Numbered from the stretch's first letter, positions 45,939-59,215 are shown. The stretch is 64,000 bases of DNA from Atherix ibis (GCA_958298945.1 OY282607.1:73214868-73278867), one strand, 5' to 3'. Notes: generated by a model not told the origin, from the letters alone. A program made the numbers and translations.

Positions 45939-48900
45939 TATATTCTGATGTTTATTTACTCTATCATAAGCTGTTCAGAAATTAACAAGCAGGAACTTAA
46001 AATTCTCGAATCTTCTTCAGGATCTGCAGTTATATGCAAATGTGGTTGGTTATTATGAATAAAAGATAAATACGTTCACTAATAATGGTTGGCAAAATCT
46101 ACAGCTGCACTAACTTACCGTCTTTTTTAGAGAGTGGACTTATACGCCCATCTTCCACTCTATGGACATTCGTCCTTGCAGCCATTATTTTCTGTAATAA
46201 TAATGCAAATTTGCATAACCTGCTTCAATAGAATCTTTCTGAATATTATCAGAGCCCGGTTCTCTCTTAGTCTCCAAGACTAAGGAGTTTGAACACCTTT
46301 TTATGGAGAGTTGGAACTGTCGTGATAATTGTACCTAATAAAAGTGCTCTACTCACCGGTTGGCAACTTCTTCCGAACAAGTAATAAATTTCTTTGGCAG
46401 CATTCCTTACTCAACAAAATAAAATTCTTGGTTAACATACATTTTTCTTTAAAAAAAAACTTAATAGAATTTAAAAAAAAATATTACATGCATAAAAGTC
46501 AATTATGCAATGTGATAATTTTTACATTGTTTTCAATAAAAAATGAAGAATTAATTTCTGAAATATTATCATAATAAAAAAAGGGATTACTAATTTTATT
46601 TAAGTTTTGTACTCGCACATTGAATTCTTGTATAAGAATGGAATCTTTCTCAAAGCTTTTCTTGAACAATTAATTGTAAACTTAAAAACTAAGAAAAATA
46701 AAAGAATAAAAATAATAAAAAATATTTTAAAGTCAATTGATTTTTTTTAAGGGAAAGGATAAATTCTATACCAAATATATAAAATTTATAAACTTTTTTT
46801 ATATTTTCCATTTTTTCAAAATTATAGCATCTGAAATAAAATACAGCAAAACTCTTCAACTTTGTAAATAACTTCTATTTTACACATTAAAAATTCAACT
46901 ATAAAATATTCACTTCCAATGCACATTATTTATGCATAAATAAAAAACTATATTTTATGCATAAAATTCAAATGAACAAGACAACAAAAAATTATAAAAG
47001 TTCAATGAATTTAAGTATATTAAAATGAAAAGAAGAACAAAATCAAAAAGAAATCAAAATTCAACACTAGAAAATAGTAAAAACTTTGCTTGTAGGCATA
47101 GTTTTAGTAAAAACAAACTATACGTGTATATCCGTTGAAGAAAACTTTTAAATAGACTATTTTATTTGGTTAATTCGCTAGTTTTTGTTTTAGTTTTAAA
47201 GAGTTTCGTCTAAACAACTATTTATGGTATTACGCAAAGCAGCCATAAAACCAATGTACGAGTATCAGCATGATTCGAACACTATTTGTAAGGTTCGTCC
47301 CTTAAGGGTTGACAAGGCATGTTATTTCGTTTGTTAGTTACGATTTGTTTTTTTTTTGTTGTTGAATGAATGAAAATAAATGGTTGGGATTTTATGCGAA
47401 ACCCTTTAAAAGGGGCAGAATTTGAGTAATTTAGACAATTCATCGCAATCGAATATATAGTGCAATATAAGTATTTTTTTTTCTACTATTTTCGGAGTTT
47501 AGTCTAAGGGAATCTACGCTGTAGACTATCCCATTTTAGCTTTTATTGTTACCTTTAGATTTATTGTCATATATAATAAACAAATATCAGTAAGCCTTTA
47601 CTATTGACTATAGAACTTATCGAAATCATATACAAAACACTTAAGTAAACATATCCCAATACTGGCCAAGCCAAAGGTATCGAACCAACTACGTAAAACT
47701 TTATATATTCGAGCGTAATCGATCAATACAAAACCTATTGACATGTGGCCATCTCCTATGCTTTTGTGGTAATAGTAATAAACTGGATTGATAACCGAAC
47801 CTTTCACCTTTCACTTCTGTCAACAGAATCATGTAAGTCCTATTTTTGGCAATCTGAAAAGTTTAGATGTGAAAGCAATTAATTTATTTACAAATTTTCG
47901 TACTGAAGCTTTTACACTCGATTTAATTCCTAGACCATAAATATAATTAAAGAATTTTTTTTTACTACCGTTTAGACATTGGATGTATTTTAAAAAAATA
48001 TCCTATTTTTGTTGGGATTATTTGGTTTAACTGTCGCATCAATGCTATGCTCATTTCGGTTTTCGCTTTTGACAAAAACTGATAATACCGAGAAAGGCTG
48101 ATAGACGACTCATTCTACCCCCGTCAATAATGATTAGTTGAAGACGTACGAAAAAAAAACGTGTATGTCATACGGTCATGATATGTGAAATATTTATAGC
48201 TTAACATTCTTAGTATTTTGTCAAAGAAATAGTTATATGCGTGGAAGTGGTATTGATGGCAATGTTATAGATCGACTAGTGACTGAAAGATTGATATTAT
48301 TTGTAAGGCAGGATAAAAATAAAAGATTCCCCTCAAATCATAAGATCTAAGTATATATATACAATATATATATGGCTTTTCCATTTTCCATTATTGAGCA
48401 TCTATTGAATTATTTGAGCTGGGCTGTGGTACACATATTTTATGTTACAGAAAGAATTTTTCAAGGCCTTTTTTATTTGGTCAAAGAAATATAACATCAA
48501 AGTATCTTTAGATAGTTATATCAATTTGAAAATATACAAGGTGATTTTGTATTTATACTATAGATAAATATAAAATTTTTAAGAAAGCGTGCAGAGTAAC
48601 TGAATCCTGTATAAGAGAATATAGTTTCTATTTGGTTTATTCTTTAAATTTATCCAAAATTTTCATTATTAAAATGTAATTGAATTTTGGATTTATATTT
48701 TTTTAATTTTATTTTCATTACTAAAATTGGTTAGTTTGTTTAATTTTTTAGGGATAAATATACTATAAAAAAATTCAATATTAAATATTTAAGATATTTC
48801 TTCTTAAGAAAATATAAGAAGTTCTTCGGTTTACCAAAAAAAAAAATCGGTTTTCTTCAATATTAAAATTATCATAATTTAGAGGATGAAAAAAATATGT

Positions 48901-51091
48901 GATTCTTTATATTTCTGAGCTACCACCTACCCTTTTACAACTATTGAAAATATTTATTTCTGTTATTATTAAAAATACTTTCGGAAAGGTATTTGAAGCA
49001 TAACCTGGAGACAGAAAAATATATTATAATATACTGAGTATAGTAGACAGATGCTTAAGATCAATTCTGATATGATAGAAGAGTTATTGCTAAATGATAA
49101 ATTCTTCGATATTAGGATAAAAGGTAAAGGAATTTATTAAAAACTATTTGATTAATAGCATAACTTATCCTTATAATTTCTTTAGTCAATATTATGGTTA
49201 AACGAGTACCTATTTATTTTAGTATTTTTATTTATTTGTAAGTTTTGTGTACATTTTAAGAGAAAAAAAAATTTAATATTTACAAATTAAATATTCATTT
49301 TAATAGTGTTTTGAAAAAAAAATTCAAAAAAATATATAAATTTTTAGTGATTGTGTTTTTGAACTTTTTTAATGGTAAAATTTTTGCAACTTTTGTTAAG
49401 ATACCATAAATAAATGTACAATATTTACCTGACACTTTCTAATTTATATACGTTTTCATAATAATGGAAATTTCTGTCATACTATAAAAAAAATAATAAC
49501 AACTACTGTCATATGAATTATAAAATATTTAAATAGCAATTATTTTTTCCTTAATTAATATAGAGTAAACTATCTCAGTTATAACACTCTCTAACTTAGC
49601 ACTACTCTTGTGCAAGTACAAGTGTTTGTAGCAATCCTGTTAGTTATTTTTTTTTAAGAATAGGAAGTAATTATTATTACGTACCAAAAGTATATCACAG
49701 TAAAATGTGCAATACGCAAACAGACGTATACATGTAAATGTATTCACTTTAGGGACATGTGTCAGATTCAAAATTGAGTCAACTTCATCCTTAAAGGCGT
49801 AGTACTTGTACATAGGTAAAACTTGACACCTACTCATTTATAAAGGATATATGCTTGTAGCTCTGCTCCTCCATCACAATTCTGGATATAGTGTCACTTC
49901 ATTAAATATTCCTCATTGTCTCTGTGCTCCCATTTGATTCTGTCACATGAACGTTCCTCTGTGCCACTCAAATAAAGCTCATTTCTTCCCTATTATTTTA
50001 TTTATATTTGCTTCTACATTTTCTACAAAAAATGTGCCATTTTCAAATGCATAAAAATAAAAATATAACAAATTAATAATCATAGTCAATCGAGATAGCT
50101 TAAAAATCCTTAGTTGATTCTGAATTTTTTTTCTCTCAAGAGATAAAATTTTTATAGTATTTTTATAACGAAAATTAACAGCAGTAAAATTTTTTTTTAT
50201 AATCAAATCTCATGTAAGTAGTTTCATTTTATTTCAATAGATCTTATACGTCGATAACAATCACCTGTAACCAATATTTAATATTACTCTAGTAGATCTA
50301 TTATATTCAATGATCACTCAGTTTAAAGTAGTCGGGAGTAACTATAAAATATGAAAAAAATGTATTGTAAATTTTTTACAAAATGCTATTAAGTTAAAAT
50401 ATTCAATAATAATTATTAAAATAGATTTAACTGTCTAAAATTATATATCCATAATACAAATTGAAAAGTCATTCGATATTTGAATACTATTCGACTACAA
50501 AGATTCTTATGATTTTTAATTTGACTAAGAAATTATGCAAATGCATATCAGCTAAGACTCATAATGAAACGAAAGGACTTAACATTCATTCATTTCTAAT
50601 ATCCAAGAAATTGCATAATTTTACTATTAGCTTATTCATCATTTAGGGAGAAACTCAAAATTTATTTAATTTACTTAAATTATTACTCAATAGAATTTCG
50701 ATACAAGATATTATAAACGTTAATAGCTGTATTCCATTGGACCCATTTTGCTACTTCACTAGTTGTGTATCTGTCATCATCTTCTTTACCTCGAACAGAG
50801 CAGTAATTTTCCGCTGGAGTAACGCATACAAAGTACGGTAGGTGGATTGTAGTTGCTACAGTGAAAATAGATATATTTGCGGGTTCGTTGGTTATGTTGA
50901 AATGTCATATTTTTGTTTTTATTGTTTATGTGTGAATAAACTCAGTATTGTTGGTGACTATTGTGTGATTGTATTTTACTGCTGTAGTGATATGTTCATT
51001 TTATTGAGAGTCTACAGCGCTGTAGCAAAATTGGTCCAATGGAATACAGCTATTGTTAATTCTAAAATGATTGTTCAACCTATTCAAACTA
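45939..51091. other. Long AT-rich stretch, no gene supported
   Basis: About 5 kb of unique AT-rich DNA. Open frames at 46329, 47601, 49640, 49979, 50461 and 50842 have no domain or splice context; the last runs into a mariner fragment. 49780-49980 is a little more complex but unassigned. Confidence 0.5.
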
Positions 51092-51262
51092 TTGGTTGTT
51101 CGGAAAGTAATTTGGTTGTTTCCCAACAGAGTACCGAATTATATTTTTTCATAACCAACTTCACACTTAAGCCGCATAATCATATGTATTTTGACAGCTG
51201 ACATAACAAGGCTTGCTTGTGATAAAATTCGATTGATTCTGCACAGTAGTTTTTGGTTGATA
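51092..51262 (+). mobile_element. Mariner 5' end fragment (14056 subfamily)
   Basis: After TA, TTGGTTGTTCGGAAAGTAAT starts about 170 bp that match the leader of the 14056 element (CATAACCAACTTCACACTTA, GACAGCTGACATAACAAGGC). The match stops just before where the transposase start codon would be. Confidence 0.9.
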
Positions 51263-52415
51263 TCTAAGTCAATATATTTTTGATGAAAATGTTTCTCAAT
51301 CGTATTAGTACATTGTTGAATTCAACTTGTGACTGTAACAATAAATTAATATAATTTCAGAAAATCAATTTAATCCAATAAAATTTATAAAAGTTTTATT
51401 TGTAGTAGTTTTGCTGTCAAAATTTGCAAAAAAAAATTACTAAGTTAAATAATATCTACTATTGTGAAAAATCTAAATTCTAAAAATGTATAAATTAGAT
51501 ATCCATTATTATACAACACAACCAACATGCGCTCACATTTTGAAAAAGGAAAATTATTATTTTTATTGAATAACGGAACTATTACACCTGTCAGTAGTAC
51601 GATACGAACCGTAGCATCTGAGAAACAAACAGAAAACTTATTACGTGATATCAAAAACTACGAACTAACTTCTTCTCAAGTTTATTGCTAAATTTTACGA
51701 TGACTATAAAAATCTTTCACTATCACGATCAGACTATATGTGTACATACCTGAATCATATACCTTATCCTGTGTTAAAGAAATTATTTTCGCTAATGGGT
51801 TGGGACTTTATTTTATTTGGCGTTACAGCAGCTAGTTTAGATAATTTCAGATATTTATGCTTCTGGTGGAAACTATGAGCATTCCTTATGAAAATATAGA
51901 AACTAGAAGAAATCTAAAATATCATAAAAATATACTAGCATGTATTATGAATGATTATGTGTTCAGTATAGTCGACGCCATATCGAACGATATAATATAT
52001 TTTAATTTAATTAATTAAGTCTGGATATTAAACAAATTGGAAAAGATATATACTTTATTCGAAATATAAGAATGATTATAGTTAAATGAAATAATTATTT
52101 AAGAAATGTTACAGGTTAACGAGATTCTATTATATTTCAGTAAATTGCAAATGGAATTTTTCTGTAACTGAAGCAATTATAAAAGGTTTTCATATTCCAG
52201 AGAAAAGTTTCTGCCATAATTTTAAGTTGTCGAAATGACTTCTGTTTAGATTTTACCAATATTATATTGATTTATTTATTCTCTCATTTTTGTAATAATA
52301 TTATTCAAATTTTAATAATAATTTATATCATCATGATACTCGTAATAAGGATACCATAGTACAAACACCAATTAAATTGCGTCACTTTTCATAAATTGGT
52401 GTTGTGACTATACTA
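51263..52415. other. AT-rich stretch, no gene supported
   Basis: No recognisable feature. The open frame at 51445-51654 (minus) lacks any domain. Confidence 0.5.
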
Positions 52416-53358
52416 CGAAGGTCATTCAACAAGTACTTAGCCTCACTGCCCGATGGAACTGCTGTCACAAAAGCAATATACCATCGTGCAGTACATTTTT
52501 TTAGTAGCCTACTGTCAAAGTTTCAGTTGATTTCCTTTATTAGTTTTGTTTTGAGAGCCTTTGAAAGCGAGCGTGTCGGTCGGTTGCACAAAAATGGAAA
52601 AAGAACAATATCGTTCGGTGATTCGATTCTTGTTTTTGGAAGGGAAAACGCGCAGCAAAATCAAAGATCGCCGTCAAGAATTGGTTCAACGAGTATTTTC
52701 GTGGCCGCACGTCGGTTTTTGATGAGCCACGCCCAGGTGCCCCGAAAACGGCTGCTACGGAGGAAAACGTTAAAAAAGTCCACGATCTCGTATTTGCAGA
52801 CCGTCGATTGAAGGTTCACGAGATAGCTGAGACTTTGGGCATCGCAGTAGGAATGGTGCATCATATTCTACACGAAGAACTGGGCATGAGAAAGCTGTCG
52901 GCGCGATGGGTGCCGCGTTTGCTCACACCGGAAAACAAGCGCAACCGTGAGACCACATCAGCCCCGCTTTGCGAAGAAAAAAGTGCTGTTCCACCACGAC
53001 AACGCGACGGCTCACACCTCCGCCATCGCCATGGCCAAATTGGTCGAATTGCGCTACAAATTGCTGCCCCATCCACCATACTCTCCAGATTTGGCCCCCT
53101 GTGACTACTTTTTGTTTCCAAACCTGAAAAAATCACTCGCCGGGAATAGATTTGGGTCGAATGAGGAGGTCATCGTCGCCACGGAGGCCTATTTTGCTTC
53201 CCTCGAGAAAATGTATTTTTTGGACAGGTTAAAAAAGTTAGAGCATCGCTGGGCCAAGTGTATCGAGCTTGAGGGAGATTATGTGGAAAAATAAATTGCC
53301 ACCTTTCCAAAATTTTCGTTCTTCTTTTGTAGGCTAAGTACTTGTTGAATAACCCTCG
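52416..53358 (+). mobile_element. Mariner element, 943 bp, two internal deletions
   Basis: Perfect layout at both ends: CGAAGGTCATTCAACAAGTA at left and the complement of TACTTGTTGAATAACCCTCG at right, with TA duplications at 52414-52415 and 53359-53360. Same subfamily as 29020-30012. Confidence 0.96.
52594..53294 (+). pseudogene. Mariner transposase pseudogene
   Basis: Starts MEKEQYRSVIRFLFLEGKTR. Compared with 29020-30012, about 41 bp are missing after codons for Ile-Lys-Asp-Arg, which shifts the frame. The reading frame then gives RGRTSVFDEPRPGAPKTA and LADRRLKVHEIAE-like DNA-binding sequence up to KRNRETTSA. A second deletion of roughly 300 bp removes the first catalytic aspartate and its surroundings. 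The last part is open: FAKKKVLFHHDNATAHTSAI, YSPDLAPCDYFLFP and the tail CIELEGDYVEK, stop. Both the second and third catalytic aspartates are intact. Confidence 0.92.
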
Positions 53359-53529
53359 TATTTAGTATGAATAAAAAGAGAAGATATTTTATACAAGGTA
53401 TTTAGAAGCTCTTTTATTTACCCGTGTAATAGGTATATGAAAATACTCAAAAGAGGCAAGTTGCTATTGAAAAACCCGATATAACACCAAAGGTGAATTT
53501 TTTTTTACAATTCAATTCTGTTAAAGTAA
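53359..53529. other. Spacer with a solo DD41D element end
   Basis: 53455-53479 (GGCAAGTTGCTATTGAAAAA then CCCGA) followed by TA is the right-end counterpart of the terminus at 17235. No transposase is attached. Confidence 0.6.
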
Positions 53530-54260
53530 CAGGAAGTGCTTATTCAAAAAGTTCGCGTATTTTAAATTGGTATTATTGTATTTAATTGTCGTCAATTTGG
53601 TATGATCTGTCAACTATATTGTCTACAGCCTTTGGTTTTGTTAGTCTAGGTCCAGTGTGCTATGTGCTTTTTAATATGGACAAAAATATCGAACAATCAA
53701 TTTTCCTGAAATTTTTGTTGCCAACAAATTTTGTTATGGTCCATCATTAATAATACCGAAGGAGGCTTACAGTGAGTCAGCTTTATAGGAAAAACAAGCA
53801 TGCAAATGGAACAAAGTATTCAAAGATTGCCAAGAAATGGTTAAAGACTTGAATCGTTCCAGTAGACTTTCAACGTCTTCGACTGCCACTAATGGTAATG
53901 TAAAATAGGCCTTTTAGCTGTTATTATATAGCTCAGGATGTGGACATTTTAGCTGATATTGTTAGCATGAAGGGCATTGAAGAGCGGCATATTCCGTAGA
54001 AGCTGAATTTTCTTCAAAAAAAAACATTATAAATATGTTTCCGACGACATGTTTTAGAAATACAATTTTGACTTTTTTTTAATGAAACTTATAATAGCGA
54101 CTGATGAAACGTGGGTTTATGATATTATCATGCAAAATAATAAACAAGATTATGAATGGCGCTTCCACAACATTCCGAAACCAATAAAAATTTACATCAA
54201 CGCGGCTCCAAAATTAAACTTGACTGGTTTTTTTACATCAATTCTTTTTCGGTATTAATC
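53530..54260 (+). mobile_element. Mariner relic, N-terminal half and first catalytic block
   Basis: Starts near TGCTTATTCAAAAAGTTCGC, with a start codon at 53675 giving MDKNIEQSIFLKFLLPTNF. Decayed, frame-shifted segments follow, including DVDILADIVSMKGIEERHIP, stop, KLNFLQKK. The first catalytic block is ATDETWVYDII. It is broken off near 54260, where another mariner begins. It has stops throughout. Confidence 0.65.
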
Positions 54261-54870
54261 GATGTTAAAGATACACCTCGTCAATGTAGGCCCGGCGTCG
54301 AAAATGTCGCTTAAATCATGCAAATGCTCAAAGTAGACCGGCATGTAAGCAGTTGCAGTATCGCCCAGAAGCTGAAGATCAATCAAAAAACACTTTTAAA
54401 CCATCTGCATAATGCTAGATTCAAAAAGAAGCTCGATGAAATGGGTCACTTACGACAATATTGTGCGAAAACGATCAGTGACGCGGCTCCAACGGTGGCC
54501 AACCCTGAACTAACGGCCAGGAAGGTTTTGCTGTGCATTTGGTGTGACTGGAAGATAATCATTTACTATGAGCTTTATGGCCAAACACTAAATTGGGATA
54601 TCTTCTGTGAGCAAGTGGACCATTTAAAGCTAGCGATTAACCAGAATTGGCCAATAGGTGAGGTGTTGTATTCTATCAGGACAACACCTTGCCGCACACG
54701 TCTATAGTGACTCGCGAGAAAGTTAGGGAGTAAGGTTGAGAAGATTTGATGCATCCACCAAGATTGTAAAATCACTTAGTCGAGTTTTTCACCAATAGAG
54801 ACCAGGTGATCGGACAATCCAAACCATGTTAAATTAGGTCTTGAATAATTAAATAAATGGATTTATTTTT
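54261..54870 (+). mobile_element. Mariner relic, cecropia-like, internally deleted
   Basis: Reads MQMLKVDRHVSSCSIAQKLK then INQKTLLNHLHNARFKKKLD. This is the second helix-turn-helix of cecropia-type mariners, the group that includes Hsmar1. A deletion follows that joins to LTARKVLLCIWCDWKIIIYY and ELYGQTLNWDIFCEQVDHLK, with a frameshift before the second catalytic block (YQDNTLPHTSIVTREK in another frame). The first catalytic block is missing. No clear ends are seen. It abuts the previous relic, so one may have inserted into the other. Confidence 0.7.
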
Positions 54871-54883
54871 CCCCAAACCAATA

Positions 54884-56075
54884 CGAAGTCTGTTCAAAAA
54901 GTATCGCGAATTTTGAATTTCCGCGGGTTAAGTATATTCGATTTTCGATTTATTGTCGCGTTCTGTTGGTACTCATGTCTTTGACTTATGCGGGCAAGTT
55001 CGGCCATTTTGAATGATCAGTTAATTTTTGACAGCTGCTTTGCTTGCACGTGTTTTGCCTCGTTTTCGATTTTTGTCCATTCCAAAAAATGGATCAAAGA
55101 ATCTGTTTCGGGAACAAGTAAAAGTCACAGGGGGCCAGATATGGGGAATACGGTGGCTGCACCATTATTAATGTGTTGTTTTGGGCCAAAAATACGTGCA
55201 CAAGCAACGATGCGTGAGCAGGGGCGTCATCATGGTGCAAAGGCGAATTTTTATTCTTCCACAAATCCGGGCGTTTCTGGTGGATTGCTTCACGCAACTT
55301 GCGCATAACTTGCAGGTAATATTCCTTATTGCCCATTCTACCCTGTGGCAAAAACTAATAATGCACCATGCCTCTGCAATCGAAGAAAACTGTAAGCTAA
55401 ACCTTCACATTCAACCGAACTTGGCGTGCTTTTTTCGGTCTTGGCTCGTGCGGCAGCTTCCATTGGGATGATTGAGATTTGGTTTTCACGTCATAACCAT
55501 AAACCCATAATTCGTCACCAGTTATGACCTTTTGGAGCAAATTTGGGTCATCACCCAACAGTTCCTTAGCAATGTTAATGCGATGCTGTTTTTGGTCGAA
55601 ATTGAGCAATTTTGGTCTCACGCCCAAATCATTGGTAAAAATCGAATGCCACAAGCCAATCGATATGTTTAAGTCCTCTGCAGCTTCTCTAACGGTGATT
55701 CGACGATTGGCCAATACTATTTTCTTCACTTCATCAAAATTTTCGTCTGTTGTTGACGTGCTCGGGCGTCCGGCACGCTTTTCGTCGTTCACATCTTCTA
55801 GGCCCTCTGAGAACATTTTATACCACCGATAAACGTTGCTTCGATCTAAGGTAGCTTCACCATATGCCACAGTCAACATTCAGAACGCGTCCGTGCAATT
55901 AATTTTCTTTTTCACACAAAATTTGATACAGAATATTTGATCCATTTTTTGGAATGCACAAAAATCGAAGACGAGGCAAAATATGAGTACCAATATAACG
56001 CCACAAAAATTCGAAAATCGAATATACTTAACCCGCGGAAATTCAAAATTCGTGATACTTTTTGAACAGACCTCG
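54884..56075 (-). mobile_element. Foldback mariner with two 5' ends, 1192 bp
   Basis: Flanked by TA (54882-54883 and 56076-56077). Both termini are the 5' end of the same subfamily as 23032-24277. Left 54884-55107 is that leader in plus orientation, down to the start codon and five further codons. Right 56075-55928 is the leader in minus orientation, with an internal deletion of about 80 bp. The true 3' end is missing. The junction at 55107/55108 falls in the third catalytic region, at a shared GAAAC. The element moved or was captured with TA ends as if both were valid termini. Confidence 0.9.
55108..55945 (-). pseudogene. Mariner transposase pseudogene in the foldback element
   Basis: The start codon at 55945 gives MDQIFCIKFCVKKKINCTDA then F and TGA (55880-55882). 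The long open segment 55879-55397 contains VYRWYKMFSEGLEDVNDEKR, the second helix-turn-helix (VLANRRITVREAAEDLNISI) and the first catalytic block ITGDELWVYGYDVK. After a frame change, 55351-55094 reads MGNKEYYLQVMRKLREAIHQ, LHHDDAPAHASL with the second aspartate (Asp-Asp in place of Asp-Asn), and PCDFYLFPKQ, with the third. It then runs into the inverted leader. Confidence 0.9.
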
Positions 56076-57796
56076 TATATGACCGGCGATTCCGACAGTA
56101 TATAAGTCATACTAGACAGTGTGTTTGTCTAGTTGGATTAACATACACTGGACAATTTATTTTTAAAAAAAATTGATTTAGATAAAATGGTTTCTCTATT
56201 AAACACCATTTTACGATAAAACAGCAGGTCGTCTTCCAATATTTCCAGAGTTCAATAGGTAAACATGCGGCACATACCATAATTTTGCGTCTTCAATATT
56301 TGTACCACCAGGATCTTATCCTTATGTTGAGTGACATCTTTTGTCCAGTAGGAGAGGCTACCAACATGTCCATTTCGGGTTGTTGTCTTTAACCAATACG
56401 GATGCTTATTCACGATTGGATTTTCCATCCGAAAGCTAGTATTGCTATTTCCGTGTGTCTGATGATGATTGCTGTGAGCTTTAATTTTGGCAGACGTACA
56501 TTAAAGTATTGCTAAATCGGTCGCCATATACGTAATTATAGCAAACAAATTATGACAATTGGTCTTTATAATAAAAAAGTACTTAAATTTGCATTTGTCA
56601 AATAATTATTTAACCTATGAAGAAGAATATTGACTTTTTTTATATCATCAACTTTAATAAACCTTTTAAGTTCATAACTTAATATTTATAAGAAAAAATT
56701 TATTCAAAACTAACAAAAGAAATTATTTTTTGATAAAAAAAAAGCAATTCGATCTACTTAAGTGTAGAAGTCTCATGATTTCCATTTAATTGTGAGCAAC
56801 AAAAATTATCGATTATAACTTCATAAAAAATAACTCAAAATAAATTGGTAAAAAAAAAAATTTTTATTTTTTTGCATATATTAATGAATATAAATAAAAA
56901 AAAAATTAATCAAGTTTAAATAAGCTAAATTTATCCTGGTCATAATTGAATAGAAAATTGTCAAGTGTTCTATATAATCGAGAAGTGCACTTTAAAAAGT
57001 CAGAGAAAAAATATCAAGAATACCTGTTTTTTAATGGCAAATAAATACGCCGATGTTAAGTTAAGAAAACTGAATTTACTGAATTATTATTATATCCAAG
57101 AGAGGAAAAAAATTACTATAAAATATACAATCATGTCTATTGCTTTCAATATTATTGTAATAGTAGATAAGTTTTCATTTTCTTATGGACTTATATTTGG
57201 CGGATGTCTGCTCCCGATTTTTTTTTTACGAAAAATTTATATTTTGTAGAATATTTGGAATAAACAAATGAACTTTTTTGTAAGATGAAAAGAAGACGAC
57301 TGCTAATAAAATTATAAAGAATGGATGGCACTAGACAAAAGTCAATTCAAGTCTTCACTTTAGATGCAAAAAAATTTATTCACTAAGAAAATTTGATGAA
57401 AATCATTTGCTGGAGTAGATGAAGATTACATGACAGATTGTCACGTTTCGTTGAATTTTTATTAGCAGCATAGTTTGGTAAGCTAAATCACAACTTTTTA
57501 CAAAACCTCAATTGATTTTTTCCTATAAGATCATTCTTATTTGTCCAAGAAATAATGAATAGTATCTCCTAAGAATTTAGATAAATTTTTTAGCGTTTGG
57601 CAGAATTTTAAATAAATTCGATGCACGTTCTTTATGCATTTCATCATGTACTACTCTGCTAGTTATTTATTAGATTTTGTATATCTTTTATTGGCCAATT
57701 ATTTTGAAAATAATTTTTTTTTTAAATTACCTATCATATCTCGAAGAAAACTAAAAATTTTGTTGCTATCGGCATCAAAAAAATGTTGAAAATACT
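56076..57796. other. AT-rich stretch, no gene supported
   Basis: 56215-56520 is less AT-rich, but its translations are stop-ridden. The open frame at 56965-57249 has no domain. Confidence 0.45.
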
Positions 57797-58605
57797 GTTA
57801 GATTAAAGAATACCTGGATACGCCCGTACGTCAGATTTTCGTAAATGGATACGCAATTTTCTGTCTGAATTATTGCAAAAGCGGCGAGAAATCGTAACGC
57901 TTGCATTTTTTTGTGTAGATTTTTTATGTAGACATGACACCCACTGACATCTAGTTTTCGTAATAGGAATTTATTGAATTGCAAAAGCATAATTTATATT
58001 CATTTTAATTCACTTATTGCAAACAAAAATACAATTTAAACATAACGAGATAGGCAATATTTAATTTTTGTACAATCTTTTGATATGAAATGGAATTATA
58101 TTTTAGGTTTATTTATTATTTCGCAAATATCAATTAAAAATCAAGCGCCTTAATTTTGTAGACTTTCGGAGAGTTTTAAAACACGCCATTCTCCATGAAA
58201 GTGGTAGCATACCGAAATGAGTGCATACTTTTGTTGTTTTACAAGTTGTTATTTTGGCACTTTTTCGGAAAGTGCAAGTGAAAATGTAGTTTTTATGTTT
58301 TTTGAAGTATTTACGAAAATGTAAGTATTTATATAAAAAGTTATATTGTTGATAACATTTAATAGGAAGTTTTTATTTCAGAAAATGAAGTGTTTTATAA
58401 ACGGTTGCTGGTAATTCAACGGAATGAGGAAAGCGGAAATTTATTTCTTTCGGCAAGTTGATATCTTTAGTTTTACTGCAGAAATGAACAAAAATTTAGT
58501 TTATAATATGTTTAAATAGCTCTTAATGGTTTATTTTGTCCAAAGTAATTGAAATTTGAAAAGTTCATCATTCAATAAATGCAAGCAAATGTAATGTTGT
58601 TCTAT
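57797..58605 (+). mobile_element. Interspersed repeat with THAP-like exon, copy 3
   Basis: Begins TTAGATTAAAGAATACCTGG like copy 1 and stays alignable through the AATCGTAACGCTTGCAT block, the ATAACGAGATAGG block and the exon. It stops at about 58605, where mariner coding sequence starts, so the 3' half is lost. Confidence 0.75.
58385..58452 (+). pseudogene. Decayed THAP-like exon, repeat copy 3
   Basis: Reads MKCFINGCW, stop, FNGMRKAEIYFFR. It follows an acceptor-like TTTATTTCAG and precedes GCAAG, a changed donor. Both cysteines of the Cys-X4-Cys are kept, while the tenth codon is TAA as in copy 1. Confidence 0.45.
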
Positions 58606-59215
58606 ACCTCATCTCCACATCATTTGACCGATAAAAATATGTATAAGTGATGTGCGGCTCATTACTGAAATGTGAAAGAAATTAGTGTTCACAATTAAGT
58701 TAAAACTGCTGATGAGAAGTGGATACTGTATACGAATGTGAGACGAAAAATATTGTAGCCAAAAAGGAACTATTCGTATAAGCCCGGTTGGTAACTAAGA
58801 AAAGCTAAGCAATTGATTTGGTAACACTGGAACGGTATCTTATATTTTGAGAAGTTCCCATAAAATCAAATCCTTTTTTCTACTGTGAAAATTAATGGAA
58901 GAAATTGACAGAAAAAAGCCAAGATTATCCAACAGGAAGGGCGTGATATTCCAACATGACAACCCAAAACCACACATTCATTTCTAGGGAGTCCGCGGAA
59001 ATGTTCCCTAAAAATGATTGCAATTTGGCGGGAATATTCTACCGTTCCTATTATATAATAGGTCAGTTATTACCATATATTTAGAACTTTTCAAAACTCC
59101 CTAAGTGGAGTAAGCTTACCAGACGAAGAGTTCTTTAAAAGGCATTTGAAAGACTTTTCAACAATAAATCTCAGTACTTAGAGGCGAAACGTTTTACAGG
59201 TGATACGAAGTATAT
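58606..59215 (+). mobile_element. Mariner relic, 3' half, mauritiana/mellifera-like
   Basis: Starts in the linker after the second helix-turn-helix (a Pro-His-X-Leu-Thr-Asp-Lys-Asn-Met-like block). It shows the first catalytic block as TADEKWILYTNVRRK. It continues WNGILYFEKFP and a decayed second catalytic block (GVIFQHDNPKPHIH in a shifted frame). The C-terminal region is LPDEEFFKRHLKDFSTI. It is truncated on the left by, or into, the THAP-like repeat. Confidence 0.7.

Noticed and set aside
50842..51201. 119-codon plus-strand frame with Cys/Tyr-rich start
   Set aside because: Its second half is the leader of a mariner fragment (51092 onward); the first half has no recognisable domain and no splice support.
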